Shown piece by piece: positions 1-8,392 of a stretch of DNA of 64,000 nt. Position numbers and translations under genes: made by a program. The stretch is from the NCBI RefSeq assembly GCF_014596525.1, contig NZ_MSJP01000083.1, forward strand, positions 124,001-188,000, written 5' to 3'. Position 1 is the stretch's first letter; every line of letters begins with the position of its first letter. Source of the DNA: Streptomyces sp. CBMA291 (GTDB lineage: Bacteria > Actinomycetota > Actinomycetes > Streptomycetales > Streptomycetaceae). The notes under the pieces were generated by a model. It did no database searches and was not told the origin of the DNA. It worked only from the letters and a program-made list of their open reading frames with translations.

Positions 1-1
1 C

Positions 2-172
2 GACCAGGCCGCCTTCGCGCCCATCGCCGCCGGTTCCGGCCCCGACTGGCCGCACGCCAGGGAGGCCGCCCGCCGGCATCTGTCCCTGCCCGTCCACCAC
101 CGGCTCACCGACGCCCAGGTCGAGCACGTCGCCGACGCCGTCCGCAGCCACGCCCTGCGCGTCCGCCGATGA
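2..172 (+). CDS. C-terminal end of a DegT/DnrJ/EryC1/StrS-type PLP aminotransferase (5' truncated by window edge)
   Basis: Only the last 56 codons are present, read in frame from base 2 to the TGA at 170-172. The tail contains LSLPVHHRLTDAQVEHVADA, which matches the usual C-terminal signature of the sugar or cyclitol aminotransferase family (LPxHxxLTDxQVexVxdAvr). The PLP-binding lysine and the rest of the fold lie outside the window, so the substrate cannot be judged. It precedes the FAD oxidoreductase/ligase/methyltransferase/prenyltransferase run on the same strand with a 185-base gap that holds no convincing gene, and may be part of that pathway. The family call rests on this short tail alone. 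Confidence 0.6.
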   Translation, partial: DQAAFAPIAAGSGPDWPHAREAARRHLSLPVHHRLTDAQVEHVADAVRSHALRVRR

Positions 173-357
173 GCGTGTCCCTCCCCCGTGCGTCCACCGC
201 CGAGCGTGGCCCCACCCCGTACGTACGCCGATGACCGCGGCCCGCCGTCACCCGACGAGCCGCGCGCATCCCCGCCCGCACAGACCCCCGCACGGACCCC
301 CGCCGTCCCCGGACCCCCAAGCCGCCGTCGTCCCCGTCCCGCCCGGAGTGCCCTCGT

Positions 358-1725
358 ATGACCCCTGATCTCGACATCGCCGTCGTCGGCTCCGGACTCG
401 CCGGACTCGCCGCCGCCCACGAACTGCGCCGCAACGGCCACGAGGTACGCGTCTTCGAAACCGCCGACGCCCCCGGCGGCCGGATGCGCAGCCTGCGCCA
501 CGACGGCTACGTCGTCGACACCGGGGCCGAGCAGATCTCCGCCCAGGGCTACCGCGCCACCTGGCAGCTGATCCGCCGGGCCGGACTCGCCCCCGAGGAC
601 GTCCCCCGGATCGGCCGGCCCATGGCCGTCTGGCGCGACGGGCGGCCCCACAACGGCGTCGGCGAACCCCGCGCCGTCCTCACCGGCGCCGGACTCGTGC
701 CCGCCGCCCGGCCCTCGCTCGCCCGGTTCCTCGGCTGGAGCGGACGCCACCGCGCCGCCCTCGACCACGACCACCCCGAGGACACCCCGCTCGGCGCCGA
801 CACCGTCGCCGACACCGCCCGCCGCTACCACCCCGGCCTCCACGACCAGCTGCTCCAGCCGCTGGCCTCCGCCTTCTTCGGCTGGGACGCCGAACGCAGC
901 GCGGCCGCCCCCCTGGTCGGACTGCTCCTCGCCGTAGGACCCGTCTCCGCCTGGCGCACCTACCGGGGCGGCATGGACCTGCTCGCCCGCCGTCTCGCCA
1001 CCGGACTCGACACCCGTTACGGCCACCACGTCGAGGAGGTCGCCGACCTCGGCGGGCACGCCCGGCTCACCGTCGACGGCGCCGCCCTCACCGCCCGCAC
1101 GGTCGTCCTCGCCGTCCCCGCCCCCGTCGCGCTCCGGCTCACCGGCGGCGCCGACCCCGATGCCACCGGCTACCCCGCCGCCTCCACGTACCGGCCCATG
1201 TACAAGGTCAGCTGCGCCCTCGACCGGCCGCTCGCCCCGCGCGGCGGCGCCTACGCGCTCCTCACCCCCGCCGGCGAGGAAGCCCTGCTCTCCTGTGTCA
1301 TCGCCGACCACCTCAAGTGCCCCGACCGGGCCCCCCGGGGACGCGGTCTGATCAGCCTGCTCGCCGCCCCGCACCGCATCCCCGAACTCGCCGAGGCGGG
1401 CGAGGACGAGGCCGCCCGGCTGCTCACCGCCGCCGCCGAACGGTACGTACCCGGGCTCGGCGCCGCCCTCACCGCCACCCATGTGCACCACTGGCCGCAC
1501 GGCATGCCCGAGATCACCCCCCGCGCCCTCGCCCTGCGCGCCGCGTTCCTGCGCCGCCCGACCGGCTCCGTCGAGTACGCCGGGGACTGGGTCGCCGCCC
1601 GGCCCTCAAGCGAGGGCGCCGCCCGCTCCGGGGCGCTCGCCGCCTCCCGCGTCCTCACCCACCTCGCCACCCGGCCGCACCAGGGCCCCGCCCTCCCGTC
1701 CCTCCCGCAGGAGACCGCCGCATGA
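358..1725 (+). CDS. FAD-dependent amine-oxidase/protoporphyrinogen-oxidase-like oxidoreductase
   Basis: 455 residues. The N-terminus has a textbook Rossmann FAD motif, VVGSGLAGLAAAHELRRNG, followed by the second glycine-rich element APGGRMRS at about residues 40-47. The C-terminus has the flavin-binding AGDW...SSEGAARSGALAAS pattern seen in flavin amine oxidases, protoporphyrinogen oxidases and phytoene-desaturase relatives. No signal peptide is visible, so it should be cytoplasmic or peripherally attached to the membrane. The stop codon overlaps the ligase start at 1722 (ATGA), so translation is coupled to an adenylate-forming enzyme. The family is confident; the substrate is unknown, and the operon context with ligase, methyltransferase and UbiA points to secondary or quinone-like lipid metabolism rather than heme synthesis. 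Confidence 0.82.
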   Translation: MTPDLDIAVVGSGLAGLAAAHELRRNGHEVRVFETADAPGGRMRSLRHDGYVVDTGAEQISAQGYRATWQLIRRAGLAPEDVPRIGRPMAVWRDGRPHNGVGEPRAVLTGAGLVPAARPSLARFLGWSGRHRAALDHDHPEDTPLGADTVADTARRYHPGLHDQLLQPLASAFFGWDAERSAAAPLVGLLLAVGPVSAWRTYRGGMDLLARRLATGLDTRYGHHVEEVADLGGHARLTVDGAALTARTVVLAVPAPVALRLTGGADPDATGYPAASTYRPMYKVSCALDRPLAPRGGAYALLTPAGEEALLSCVIADHLKCPDRAPRGRGLISLLAAPHRIPELAEAGEDEAARLLTAAAERYVPGLGAALTATHVHHWPHGMPEITPRALALRAAFLRRPTGSVEYAGDWVAARPSSEGAARSGALAASRVLTHLATRPHQGPALPSLPQETAA

Positions 1726-3335
1726 TCCCCCACGACCTGGGCGTCCTCTTCGACGAACTCGCCGACGCCGGGACCGCCACCCGCTACCACCTGGACCGCC
1801 CCTTCGACCTGGCGCCGACGCCCGGCGGGCCCGGGGCGGGCGAGTGGACCGTACCGGAACTCGCCCGGCTCGTCCGGGAGACCGCCGGGGCGCTCGCCAC
1901 CGCCGGAGCGGGACCCGGCCGCCGCGTCGCCATCGTCAAGGCCAACCACTGGGACTACGACCTCATCGCCTGCGCCGCCATCCGCACCGGCGCCGTCCCC
2001 GTGAAGCTCTCCGACCACCTCGCGCCCGGCGTCCTGCGCGTCCTCCTGGAACGCTGCGCCCCCCACGTCCTCGTCACCGACCTCGACGTGCTCGGCCGCG
2101 ACCCGGCGGCCGGACTCGCCTCGGCCGCCCGCACCACCCTCGTCGTCGGACCCCCCGGCGACCTCCCGCCCGGCGTCACCCGCCTCGACGAACTGAGCGG
2201 ACAGCCCGACCCCGGACCGCACCCCCGCGACACGGACGCCCCGCTGGTCGTCGTCCACACCAGCGGCACCACCGGCGTACCCAAGCTCGTCTCCCACACC
2301 ACCCGCACCCTCGTCCACCACCTGGCCCGGTTCGAGACCCTGCCGATGCCCCGCATCGGTCTGCGCCGCGACGACAGCCTCTTCAACGCCAGCTCCTACG
2401 CCCACGGCCGCACCATCTGCTGGACCGCCGTCGCCCCCGTCCGCGCGCCCCGCCACATCACGCTCTCCTCCGGCGCCCGGCCCGAGACCGCCGACCTGCT
2501 GCTGCGCGCCCACCCGCCCACCGTCGTGGAGGCGCTGCCCTCCCACTACGTACGGCTGCGCCCGCTGACCCGGCGCCTGGACAACCCCTTCCGGGACGTA
2601 CGGACCTACATCAGCACCTACGACGCCGTGCACCCCCCGGTCATCCGCTCCTACCTCCAGGCCAGCGCCCGGCGCCGCCCGATGTGGATGCAGGGCTGGG
2701 GGCAGAGCGAGACCGGGCCCCTGACCTTCGCCTTCCACACCCGGCGCTCCGTCGCCCGGCCCCCGGGCGGCGCCGCGACGACCGTCCGCGACCTGGGCCG
2801 GCCCATCCCCCTGAAGACCCGTCTGAAGGCCGTCGACCCCGAGACCTTCCGGCCGGTGCCCGCCGGGACCCCCGGTCTGATCCTCTGCCGCACCCGGGCG
2901 CTCGCCCCCGACTACGTGGGCGAGTCGGGGCGCTGGACGGCCAAGCGGCACGGCTCCTGGTGGAACACCGGGGACATCGCGGCCATCGGCCGCGACGGCA
3001 GCGTCCGCCTCCTGGACCGGGAGGTCGACCATCTGCCCGGGTTCAGCTGCCTGCGGGCCGAGGACATCCTGGAGGACCGGCTGCCCGAAGCCCTGGAGTG
3101 CGTCGTCCTCGCCCGCACCGGCGCCGACCCGCTGCCGGTGGTCGTCACCGAGGACGGCACCCTCGAACCGGCGAGCTGGAAACGGGCCGCGCGGGACGTC
3201 CCCGGACTGGCCGAACCCGTCGTGGTCGGCTGGGACGAGGTCCCCCGCACCGGCACGGGCAAGGTCCGGCGCGCCGCCCTCCTGGAGCGGCTGACGGGCA
3301 GCACGGAGACCTGCGGCACCGGCCGCTGGACATGA
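1722..3335 (+). CDS. Adenylate-forming acyl/aryl-CoA ligase-like enzyme (ANL superfamily)
   Basis: 537 residues from the ATG at 1722, which overlaps the upstream stop by four bases. The phosphate-binding loop VVVHTSGTTGVPKLVSHTT lies near residue 180, GWGQSETGP is the A5-like motif, NTGDIAAIGRDGSVRLLDRE gives the A7/A8 hinge region, and PRTGTGKVRR carries the A10 catalytic lysine. The expected reaction is ATP-dependent activation of a carboxylate to an acyl- or aryl-adenylate, then transfer to CoA or a carrier; no carrier-protein gene is visible nearby. Neighbours suggest it activates an acid that is then oxidised, methylated or prenylated. A longer reading frame starting at 1317 exists, but it would overlap the oxidoreductase for 400 bases and lacks family similarity. 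Confidence 0.85.
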   Translation: MIPHDLGVLFDELADAGTATRYHLDRPFDLAPTPGGPGAGEWTVPELARLVRETAGALATAGAGPGRRVAIVKANHWDYDLIACAAIRTGAVPVKLSDHLAPGVLRVLLERCAPHVLVTDLDVLGRDPAAGLASAARTTLVVGPPGDLPPGVTRLDELSGQPDPGPHPRDTDAPLVVVHTSGTTGVPKLVSHTTRTLVHHLARFETLPMPRIGLRRDDSLFNASSYAHGRTICWTAVAPVRAPRHITLSSGARPETADLLLRAHPPTVVEALPSHYVRLRPLTRRLDNPFRDVRTYISTYDAVHPPVIRSYLQASARRRPMWMQGWGQSETGPLTFAFHTRRSVARPPGGAATTVRDLGRPIPLKTRLKAVDPETFRPVPAGTPGLILCRTRALAPDYVGESGRWTAKRHGSWWNTGDIAAIGRDGSVRLLDREVDHLPGFSCLRAEDILEDRLPEALECVVLARTGADPLPVVVTEDGTLEPASWKRAARDVPGLAEPVVVGWDEVPRTGTGKVRRAALLERLTGSTETCGTGRWT

Positions 3336-4366
3336 GGGCGGAGAGGACGCGGGGCCTGAGGCCGGACACGGCTCCGGGCAGGACATCGGATACGGCTCCG
3401 GGCACGGCGGCGGGCGCGACATCGGATACGGCTCCGGGCACGACATCGGACACGGCTCCGGGCACGACGTCGGCCATGGCCGGAAGCCAGCCCGCGCCGC
3501 ACCCCGCCACTCCCACTCCCGCTCCCGCTCCCGCTCCCGCCCCGCGCGGCTACGCCTTCGACAACGACAGTCCGCACAGTGCCCGCCACCACGCCTCCCT
3601 CGAAGGGGCGCTCGACCCGCTGACCCTCGGGCACCTCCGGGCGGCGGGCACGGCCCCCGGAATGCGCTGTCTGGAGATCGGGGCCGGTGCGGGCAGCGTC
3701 TCGCGGGCCCTGCTCCGGCTGGTCTCCCCCGGCGGCACGGTCACCGCCACCGACCTCAAGCCGGGCCGGATCGCCCCGGAGCCGGGCCTGACCGTCCTCG
3801 CCCACGACGTCGTCGCCGACCCGCTGCCCGGAGGCCCGTACGACATCGTCGTGGCCCGGCTCGTCCTCCAGCACCTGCCCGAGCGGCAGGCGGTCCTGGC
3901 CCGGCTCGCCGAGGCGCTGGTGCCCGGCGGGCTCCTCCAGATCGACGAGTTCGACGCCGGACACGAACCCTGCCTCCTCGCGCCCTCCCCCGAGGACGCG
4001 CGGCTGTACGAGCGGTTCACCACGGCCAAGACGGCGCTCATGCGCGCGGGCGGCGGCGACCCCACCTGGGGCCGGAAGGTGCCGGAGGCGCTGCGCGCGG
4101 CGGGGCTCACCGGGCTGAGCGTCCGGCCCCACGTCCTGGTGCGCGCCGCCGGGACGCCCGCGCTCGGGCTGCAACTGCACCATCTGGCCCATCTCGCGCC
4201 CCGGCTCCTGGACTCCGGCTTCACCCCCGCCGAACTCGACCGGCTCGGCGCGGTGATGCGCGATCCGGAGTTCGCCGCCGCGACGGGCGTCCTCTACTCC
4301 GTGCAGGGCCGCCGCCCCCTCCGTACCCCCACCCCCGACAGCATCCCGAGTCCCGAGGCGACATGA
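3332..4366 (+). CDS. Class I SAM-dependent methyltransferase with repeat-bearing N-terminal extension
   Basis: 344 residues from the ATG at 3332, which overlaps the ligase stop by four bases; an internal ATG at 3476 would give 296 residues. Motif I is LEIGAGAGSVSRALL, followed by the acidic strand-2 end TATDLKPG and motif IV/post-motif elements (IVVARLVLQHLPER, LVPGGLLQIDEFD). The first about 50 residues are low complexity (SDTAPGTT repeats encoded by a 24-base tandem repeat) and precede the fold, so the functional start may be 3476. The stop overlaps the prenyltransferase start (ATGA at 4363). It probably tailors the product of the same operon by O-, N- or C-methylation; the acceptor is unknown. 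Confidence 0.82.
   Translation: MRAERTRGLRPDTAPGRTSDTAPGTAAGATSDTAPGTTSDTAPGTTSAMAGSQPAPHPATPTPAPAPAPAPRGYAFDNDSPHSARHHASLEGALDPLTLGHLRAAGTAPGMRCLEIGAGAGSVSRALLRLVSPGGTVTATDLKPGRIAPEPGLTVLAHDVVADPLPGGPYDIVVARLVLQHLPERQAVLARLAEALVPGGLLQIDEFDAGHEPCLLAPSPEDARLYERFTTAKTALMRAGGGDPTWGRKVPEALRAAGLTGLSVRPHVLVRAAGTPALGLQLHHLAHLAPRLLDSGFTPAELDRLGAVMRDPEFAAATGVLYSVQGRRPLRTPTPDSIPSPEAT
3364..3471 (+). repeat. 24-bp tandem repeat in the methyltransferase 5' region
   Basis: Four units of about 24 bases built on GGAYACGGCTCCGGGCACGA, one with a 12-base insertion. They lie just after the ligase stop and inside the open N-terminal extension of the methyltransferase, where they read as SDTAPGTT-type peptides. 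Because the length is a multiple of three, expansion keeps the frame. Confidence 0.8.
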
Positions 4367-5349
4367 CCGACTCCACGCTCACGACGACCAGCGCCCCCGC
4401 CGAACGGCCCGCGCCCCCGCCGCCCGCCGAGGGCAGGCTCGCCACCTACGCGCGCCTGGGCAAGCTGGACGTCTACGACTACTACCTGGGCACCTTCATC
4501 GCCCTGTCCGCCGTCCTGCTGCCGCTCGGCACGCTCACCGGGCGGACCGCCGCGCTCTTCGGCGTCTTCCTCGTCGGGCAGGTCTTCCTGCTGATGGCGA
4601 TGACCGCCTTCGACGACGTCACGGGCTTCCGCGACGGCAGCGACATCACCAACTACGGCCCCGACCACCCGCTGCGCAACGTACGGCGCAAGCCGCTGGT
4701 CGCGGGGGCGCTCACGGTGCCCGAGGCGCTGCGGTTCGCCTGGGGCAGCGCGGTCCTCGCGGTGCTGCTCTTCGGGGTGACCGCGGTCCTCGCCCCGCAC
4801 CGCCCGGCGTGGACCGGGATCGGTCTCGTCGTGCTGTGGGTGGTGACGCTCCAGTACTCGTACGGCGTCAAGCTCAGCTACCACGGCTTCCAGGAGGTCT
4901 ATCTGGTCGCCCTCGGCTTCGCCCTGGTGATCCTGCCGTACGGGATGACGACCGGGCGGGCCACCGGGTTCCTGCTGGTGCAGGCGGTGCTCTTCGGGTT
5001 CGGGCCGCTGATGTTCGGGGTGTACTCCAACACCAACGACGTGGAGGGCGACCGTTCGGTGGGCCGTCCGACCGTCGCCGCGCTGGTCTCGGAGCGCGGC
5101 AACGCCCGCTTCATCGGTGCTCTTTCGCTCGCCGAGTTCCTGACGATCGCGGGGGCGAGCGCGGTGGGCGTGGCCCCCTGGTGGTTCGTCCTGGTGATGC
5201 TGCCCGCGTCGCTGCTGCGGCTGCGGCAGTATCTGCTCGGCTTCCGCGCCGGGGACATCATGCGGGCGCGGCGCACCGGATTCGCGGTGCACCGGCTCGG
5301 GGTGGTGCTGATGATCGGGGCCAATCTGCTCGCGGCGGCGACCGGTTGA
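4363..5349 (+). CDS. UbiA-family prenyltransferase (integral membrane)
   Basis: 328 residues with eight to nine hydrophobic segments. The two Asp-rich motifs that bind the Mg-diphosphate of an isoprenoid donor are recognisable: AFDDVTGFRDGSD near residue 80-90 and SNTNDVEGDRSVGRPT near residue 225. This family transfers a prenyl chain to an aromatic or other acceptor in the membrane (menaquinone, ubiquinone, heme O and related pathways). The gene is the last in a run of translationally coupled genes and is followed by a strong hairpin. The acceptor cannot be read from sequence; the aminotransferase, FAD oxidoreductase, ligase and methyltransferase upstream suggest an unassigned prenylated metabolite. 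Confidence 0.82.
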   Translation: MTDSTLTTTSAPAERPAPPPPAEGRLATYARLGKLDVYDYYLGTFIALSAVLLPLGTLTGRTAALFGVFLVGQVFLLMAMTAFDDVTGFRDGSDITNYGPDHPLRNVRRKPLVAGALTVPEALRFAWGSAVLAVLLFGVTAVLAPHRPAWTGIGLVVLWVVTLQYSYGVKLSYHGFQEVYLVALGFALVILPYGMTTGRATGFLLVQAVLFGFGPLMFGVYSNTNDVEGDRSVGRPTVAALVSERGNARFIGALSLAEFLTIAGASAVGVAPWWFVLVMLPASLLRLRQYLLGFRAGDIMRARRTGFAVHRLGVVLMIGANLLAAATG

Positions 5350-5367
5350 GCCCGGTCCCTCACGAGC

Positions 5368-5403
5368 GACGCCCGCCCCTGGGGATCTCCCGGGGCGGGC
5401 GTC
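5368..5403. terminator. Bidirectional hairpin terminator between convergent genes
   Basis: Perfect 12-bp stem (GACGCCCGCCCC / GGGGCGGGCGTC) with a 12-base loop, followed by GTCTTTC on the + strand. It sits between the UbiA gene and the convergent small secreted protein gene. Confidence 0.85.
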
Positions 5404-5419
5404 TTTCACGTGAGCGGGA

Positions 5420-5659
5420 TCAGATGCGGACCCAGAGGACGTAGACGTCCGGGCGGGAGGGGCTGAACGGCTCGCAGAAGAAGATCTGGCCCCAGAGCGG
5501 GGCACCCGCTACTCCTGCGGCCTGGCACTCGGCGTACGAGGAGTGGTGGCTGCGGGCGAAGAATCCGGGGCCCGCAGCCTCGGCGGTGGCGGTGGTGCCG
5601 AGAGCGACGGCTCCGGCGGCTGCCACGGTGGCGAGTGCGGCGACGGTGCGACGGTACAT
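5420..5659 (-). CDS. Small secreted protein, mature part about 50 residues, two cysteines
   Basis: 79 residues from the ATG at 5657-5659, chosen because AGGAGG lies seven bases upstream on the minus strand; a longer reading to 5788 lacks such a site and adds an unlikely Arg/His-rich leader. MYRRTVAALATVAAAGAVAL followed by ATAEAA is a good Sec signal peptide, with cleavage expected after AEA at about residue 29. The mature peptide is rich in aromatics and has two cysteines (in YAECQAAG and FFCEPF) that could pair, and ends in VYVLWVRI. I do not recognise a family. Confidence 0.65.
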   Translation of the reverse strand: MYRRTVAALATVAAAGAVALGTTATAEAAGPGFFARSHHSSYAECQAAGVAGAPLWGQIFFCEPFSPSRPDVYVLWVRI

Positions 5660-5897
5660 GGCATGTCCTCCTGAAAACGCCGGGGTGACCCGGCGGAGTT
5701 GCGCGACGATGCGATGTGGTGCGTTGCGGTGCGATGGTTTTCGGCTGCGCAGCCGAAAAGGAACGTACCGTCGCGGACAGGGACGCACAATAGGTCTAGG
5801 CCAATTCCGTCACCTGTGGATCATGCCGGGTCCGTATGCGGCCCACGCCGGGCCCGTGCACGGAAGCCGTCCGGCGGAGAACCGCCCCAAGGCGGCG

Positions 5898-6803
5898 TCA
5901 GGGGACGATCCCGTGCGGGTCGGGGACGACGGTGAGGAGCGCCGAGACGAGCACGATCGCGCCGAGGACGGCCACCTCCACCCGGGCGGGTGACCGGGCG
6001 TCGGCGCCGGACCGCATCCGGCCCCGGGCGGCGAGCGCGAGGAGGCTCGCCCCGCCGAACAGTGCGAGCTTCACGAGCAGGATCCGTCCGTAGGCGGTGT
6101 TCAGGACGGCGTCGAGGGGCAGTTTCCGCAGGGTCGAGACGGTGCCGGTGACGGCGAGGGCCGCGTAGACCCAGGCGGCCATCCGGGCGTACCGGACGAG
6201 GACGTCCCGGCCGCCGTCGCGCAGCCGCATGGTGCGCAGTACGTACAGCAGGGTGCCGGTCCACAGGCAGGCGGCGGTGAGGTGGACGAGGGTGAGGCAG
6301 GTCCCGAGGAGCGGGGCGGTCTCGGGGTGGGCGCGCATCGCCTCGGCGCCGACGGCGACGGCGAGCGGCAGGGCGGCGAGCCCGGGGCGGCGGGAGGCGG
6401 CGCAGAGGGCGGCGAGGACGCAGGCGTTGGCGGTGGCGAGCAGGAGGCGGCCCTCGCGCAGTCCGTAGACGACGACCGGGCTCAGTCCGCTGACGGCGGT
6501 GAAGAGCAGCAGGAGCGCGGCGGAGGCGGCCGCGGCGAGGAGGGCGGCGGGGGCGGCGAGGGCCCGGGGGCGGGGGCCTGCTCCGGCGAGGCGGCGGCCG
6601 GTGGTCTCGCCGATGGATACGGCCAGACCGGTGAGGACGAGGAGGCGGAGCAGGGTGGTGGTGCCGGACGCCGGTATCCGGAGTTCACCGGTGCCCGTCT
6701 GGGCGAGACCGGCGCCCAGCAGGGCGACGCCGAGGACGGCGACCGCGGCGATGACCGCCGCGGTCAGCCGGCTCGGGGTGCCGAAGGGTCCGGGAAGCGT
6801 CAC
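5898..6803 (-). CDS. CopD-family integral membrane protein
   Basis: 301 residues with about eight transmembrane segments. The C-terminal half has the CopD pattern: LVHLTAACLWTGTLLYVLRT, then RYARMAAWVYAALAVTGTVS and YGRILLVKLALFGGASLLAL. CopD proteins are linked to copper import or handling across the membrane. Here there is no fused CopC domain and no CopC gene beside it, so a role in copper uptake is only an inference from the family. It is downstream of the EF-hand gene on the same strand with a 67-base gap. Confidence 0.75.
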   Translation of the reverse strand: MTLPGPFGTPSRLTAAVIAAVAVLGVALLGAGLAQTGTGELRIPASGTTTLLRLLVLTGLAVSIGETTGRRLAGAGPRPRALAAPAALLAAAASAALLLLFTAVSGLSPVVVYGLREGRLLLATANACVLAALCAASRRPGLAALPLAVAVGAEAMRAHPETAPLLGTCLTLVHLTAACLWTGTLLYVLRTMRLRDGGRDVLVRYARMAAWVYAALAVTGTVSTLRKLPLDAVLNTAYGRILLVKLALFGGASLLALAARGRMRSGADARSPARVEVAVLGAIVLVSALLTVVPDPHGIVP

Positions 6804-6870
6804 CGGACGATCGTCACCGAGCCCCGGACGGGCGGCAACTCGCGTTGCGCCGCCCGTCGGGGCCGCCGGG

Positions 6871-7086
6871 TCAGGCCTTGCTCAGGTGGGACCAGAACTC
6901 GTCCCAGGAGAGCTTGCCGTCGCCGTTGTCGTCGCGCTGCTTGATGAGGGCCTCGGCGACGGACTCGGTGACGTGGAAGTCACCCAGCTGTGCCATGACG
7001 CTCTTGTATTCCGCAGCGGTGATGAAGCCGTCCCCGTCCACGTCGTACCGGTTGAATGCCGTGCGTGCCGACTCGATGTCCGCCAC
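6871..7086 (-). CDS. Small two-EF-hand calcium-binding protein
   Basis: 71 residues from a GTG at 7084-7086, with a purine-rich stretch (GAAGGGG) upstream. Two canonical 12-residue EF loops are visible: residues 15-26 (D15, D17, D19, E26) and residues 52-63 (D52, N54, D56, E63), separated by a helix pair, so it should fold as one EF-hand pair. No signal peptide; cytoplasmic. It resembles the short calmodulin-like Cab proteins of Streptomyces, which have been tied to calcium buffering during development. Both loops keep all oxygen ligands, so calcium binding is likely; the partner is unknown. Confidence 0.85.
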   Translation of the reverse strand: MADIESARTAFNRYDVDGDGFITAAEYKSVMAQLGDFHVTESVAEALIKQRDDNGDGKLSWDEFWSHLSKA

Positions 7087-7201
7087 TGCTTCCGCCCCTT
7101 CTCGGTGCTTGTCTGACGGGGGTCAGATTAGCTGGCCCGGCAGGGCCGGATGAGGGGGGTGGGGCGGCGGCGGACGGGCCCGCGCGCGCGGTGGGAGGCG
7201 G

Positions 7202-8392
7202 TCAGCGGAAGACTCCGGTGTGGCCGAGCGAGTAGCGCCCCGGCTGGGGGTAGACGGCGAGGCCGTGGGGGCCGCTGCCGACCGGGATGCGGGCCAGTTG
7301 TCTGCCGGTCGTGGTGTCGATGGCGTACACCTCGGAGTCGTAGCGGCCGGAGAGCCAGAGGACCTTGCCGTCGGCGGAGACGCCGCCCATGTCGGGGGAG
7401 CCGCCGTCGGGCAGTCGCCATTTCCTGGTGAGCTTCCCGCGGGTGAAGTCGAAGACGGAGACGGTGCCCTCGCCCCGGTTGGAGACGTACATCTCGCGGG
7501 AGTCCCGGCCGACGTAGAGGCCGTGGCAGCCCTTGCCGGTGGGGAGCAGGGTGGGGGTGGCGAAGGTGTCGCCGTCGAGGATCCACATGCCGTTGGCCAT
7601 CATGTCGGCGACGTAGAAGGTGCCGCCGTCCGGGGAGAGCTTGACGTCCTGGGGCATGGCGCCCTTGAAGGGGAGCTTCTGCTTGGCGACGACTTCCATG
7701 CGGGCGGTGTCGACCTTGAGCAGTTCGCCGGAGAACTCGCAGGAGACGATGAAGTAGCGCCCGTCGGCGGAGAAGTCGGCGTGGTTGACGCCGTAGCAGC
7801 TGACGGGGACGGTCTTCTTCCGTTCCATGGTGTGCGGATCGCGGAAGACGAGTTCGCGGTCCATGCTGGCCATCACGACGGCGTAGCGCCCGTCGGGGGT
7901 GAAGTAGAGGTTGTACGGGTCGTGGACCTCGACGGGTTTGCCCGCCTTGCCGGTGGCGGGGTCGATGGGGGTGAGGGTGTGGCCCCGGTCGTTGTTGACC
8001 CAGAGGGTCTTCAGGTCCCAGGAGGGCACGACGTGCTGGGGCTGCCGGCCGACGCGGATGGTCTCGACGACCTGGTAGGTGGCCGGGTCGATGACGGAGA
8101 CGGTGTCGGAGTTGGTGTTGGGGACGTACACCCGGGAGGGGAAGTCCTTCACGACCGGGGAGAGCTTGTCGGGGCGGTCGGCGGCGTAGACGTCGCGCGG
8201 GTCGAGGAGGGGCGGCATGCCGGGAAGGCCCGCCGGGGTGACGGCCGGTCTGCGGGCGGCGGGGGCCTCGGCCTTCTTCACCGCGGCGCCGCCGGGATCC
8301 CCGGAGCCGCAGCCCGCGAGGGCGGCGAGGAGGGCGGCGGCGAGGAGGGTCCTGGTCCGCCGCGGGCGGCGGCTCTGCGCGGGTCGGGGCAT
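7202..8392 (-). CDS. YncE-like beta-propeller lipoprotein
   Basis: 396 residues from the ATG at 8390-8392. The N-terminus is a lipoprotein signal (LLAAALLAALAGC, lipid-bearing Cys28), so it is anchored outside the membrane. From about residue 75 it has repeated blades of the type VYVPNTNSDTVSVIDPATYQ, VNNDRGHTLTPIDPATG, MYVSNRGEGTVSVFDF and VYAIDTTTGRQLARIPVG, typical of YVTN/40-residue seven-bladed propellers. No catalytic signature is visible. It is co-transcribed with the deacetylase-like gene upstream, whose stop overlaps this start, so both probably act on or at the cell envelope. A much longer reading to 9295 is an overlap artefact. Confidence 0.82.
   Translation of the reverse strand: MPRPAQSRRPRRTRTLLAAALLAALAGCGSGDPGGAAVKKAEAPAARRPAVTPAGLPGMPPLLDPRDVYAADRPDKLSPVVKDFPSRVYVPNTNSDTVSVIDPATYQVVETIRVGRQPQHVVPSWDLKTLWVNNDRGHTLTPIDPATGKAGKPVEVHDPYNLYFTPDGRYAVVMASMDRELVFRDPHTMERKKTVPVSCYGVNHADFSADGRYFIVSCEFSGELLKVDTARMEVVAKQKLPFKGAMPQDVKLSPDGGTFYVADMMANGMWILDGDTFATPTLLPTGKGCHGLYVGRDSREMYVSNRGEGTVSVFDFTRGKLTRKWRLPDGGSPDMGGVSADGKVLWLSGRYDSEVYAIDTTTGRQLARIPVGSGPHGLAVYPQPGRYSLGHTGVFR

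Noticed and set aside
1251..3446. 731-codon minus-strand frame opposite the oxidoreductase and ligase genes
   Set aside because: It is the antisense shadow of two strongly supported genes; composition is Gly/Arg/Asp-rich with no recognisable domain and no ribosome-binding site.
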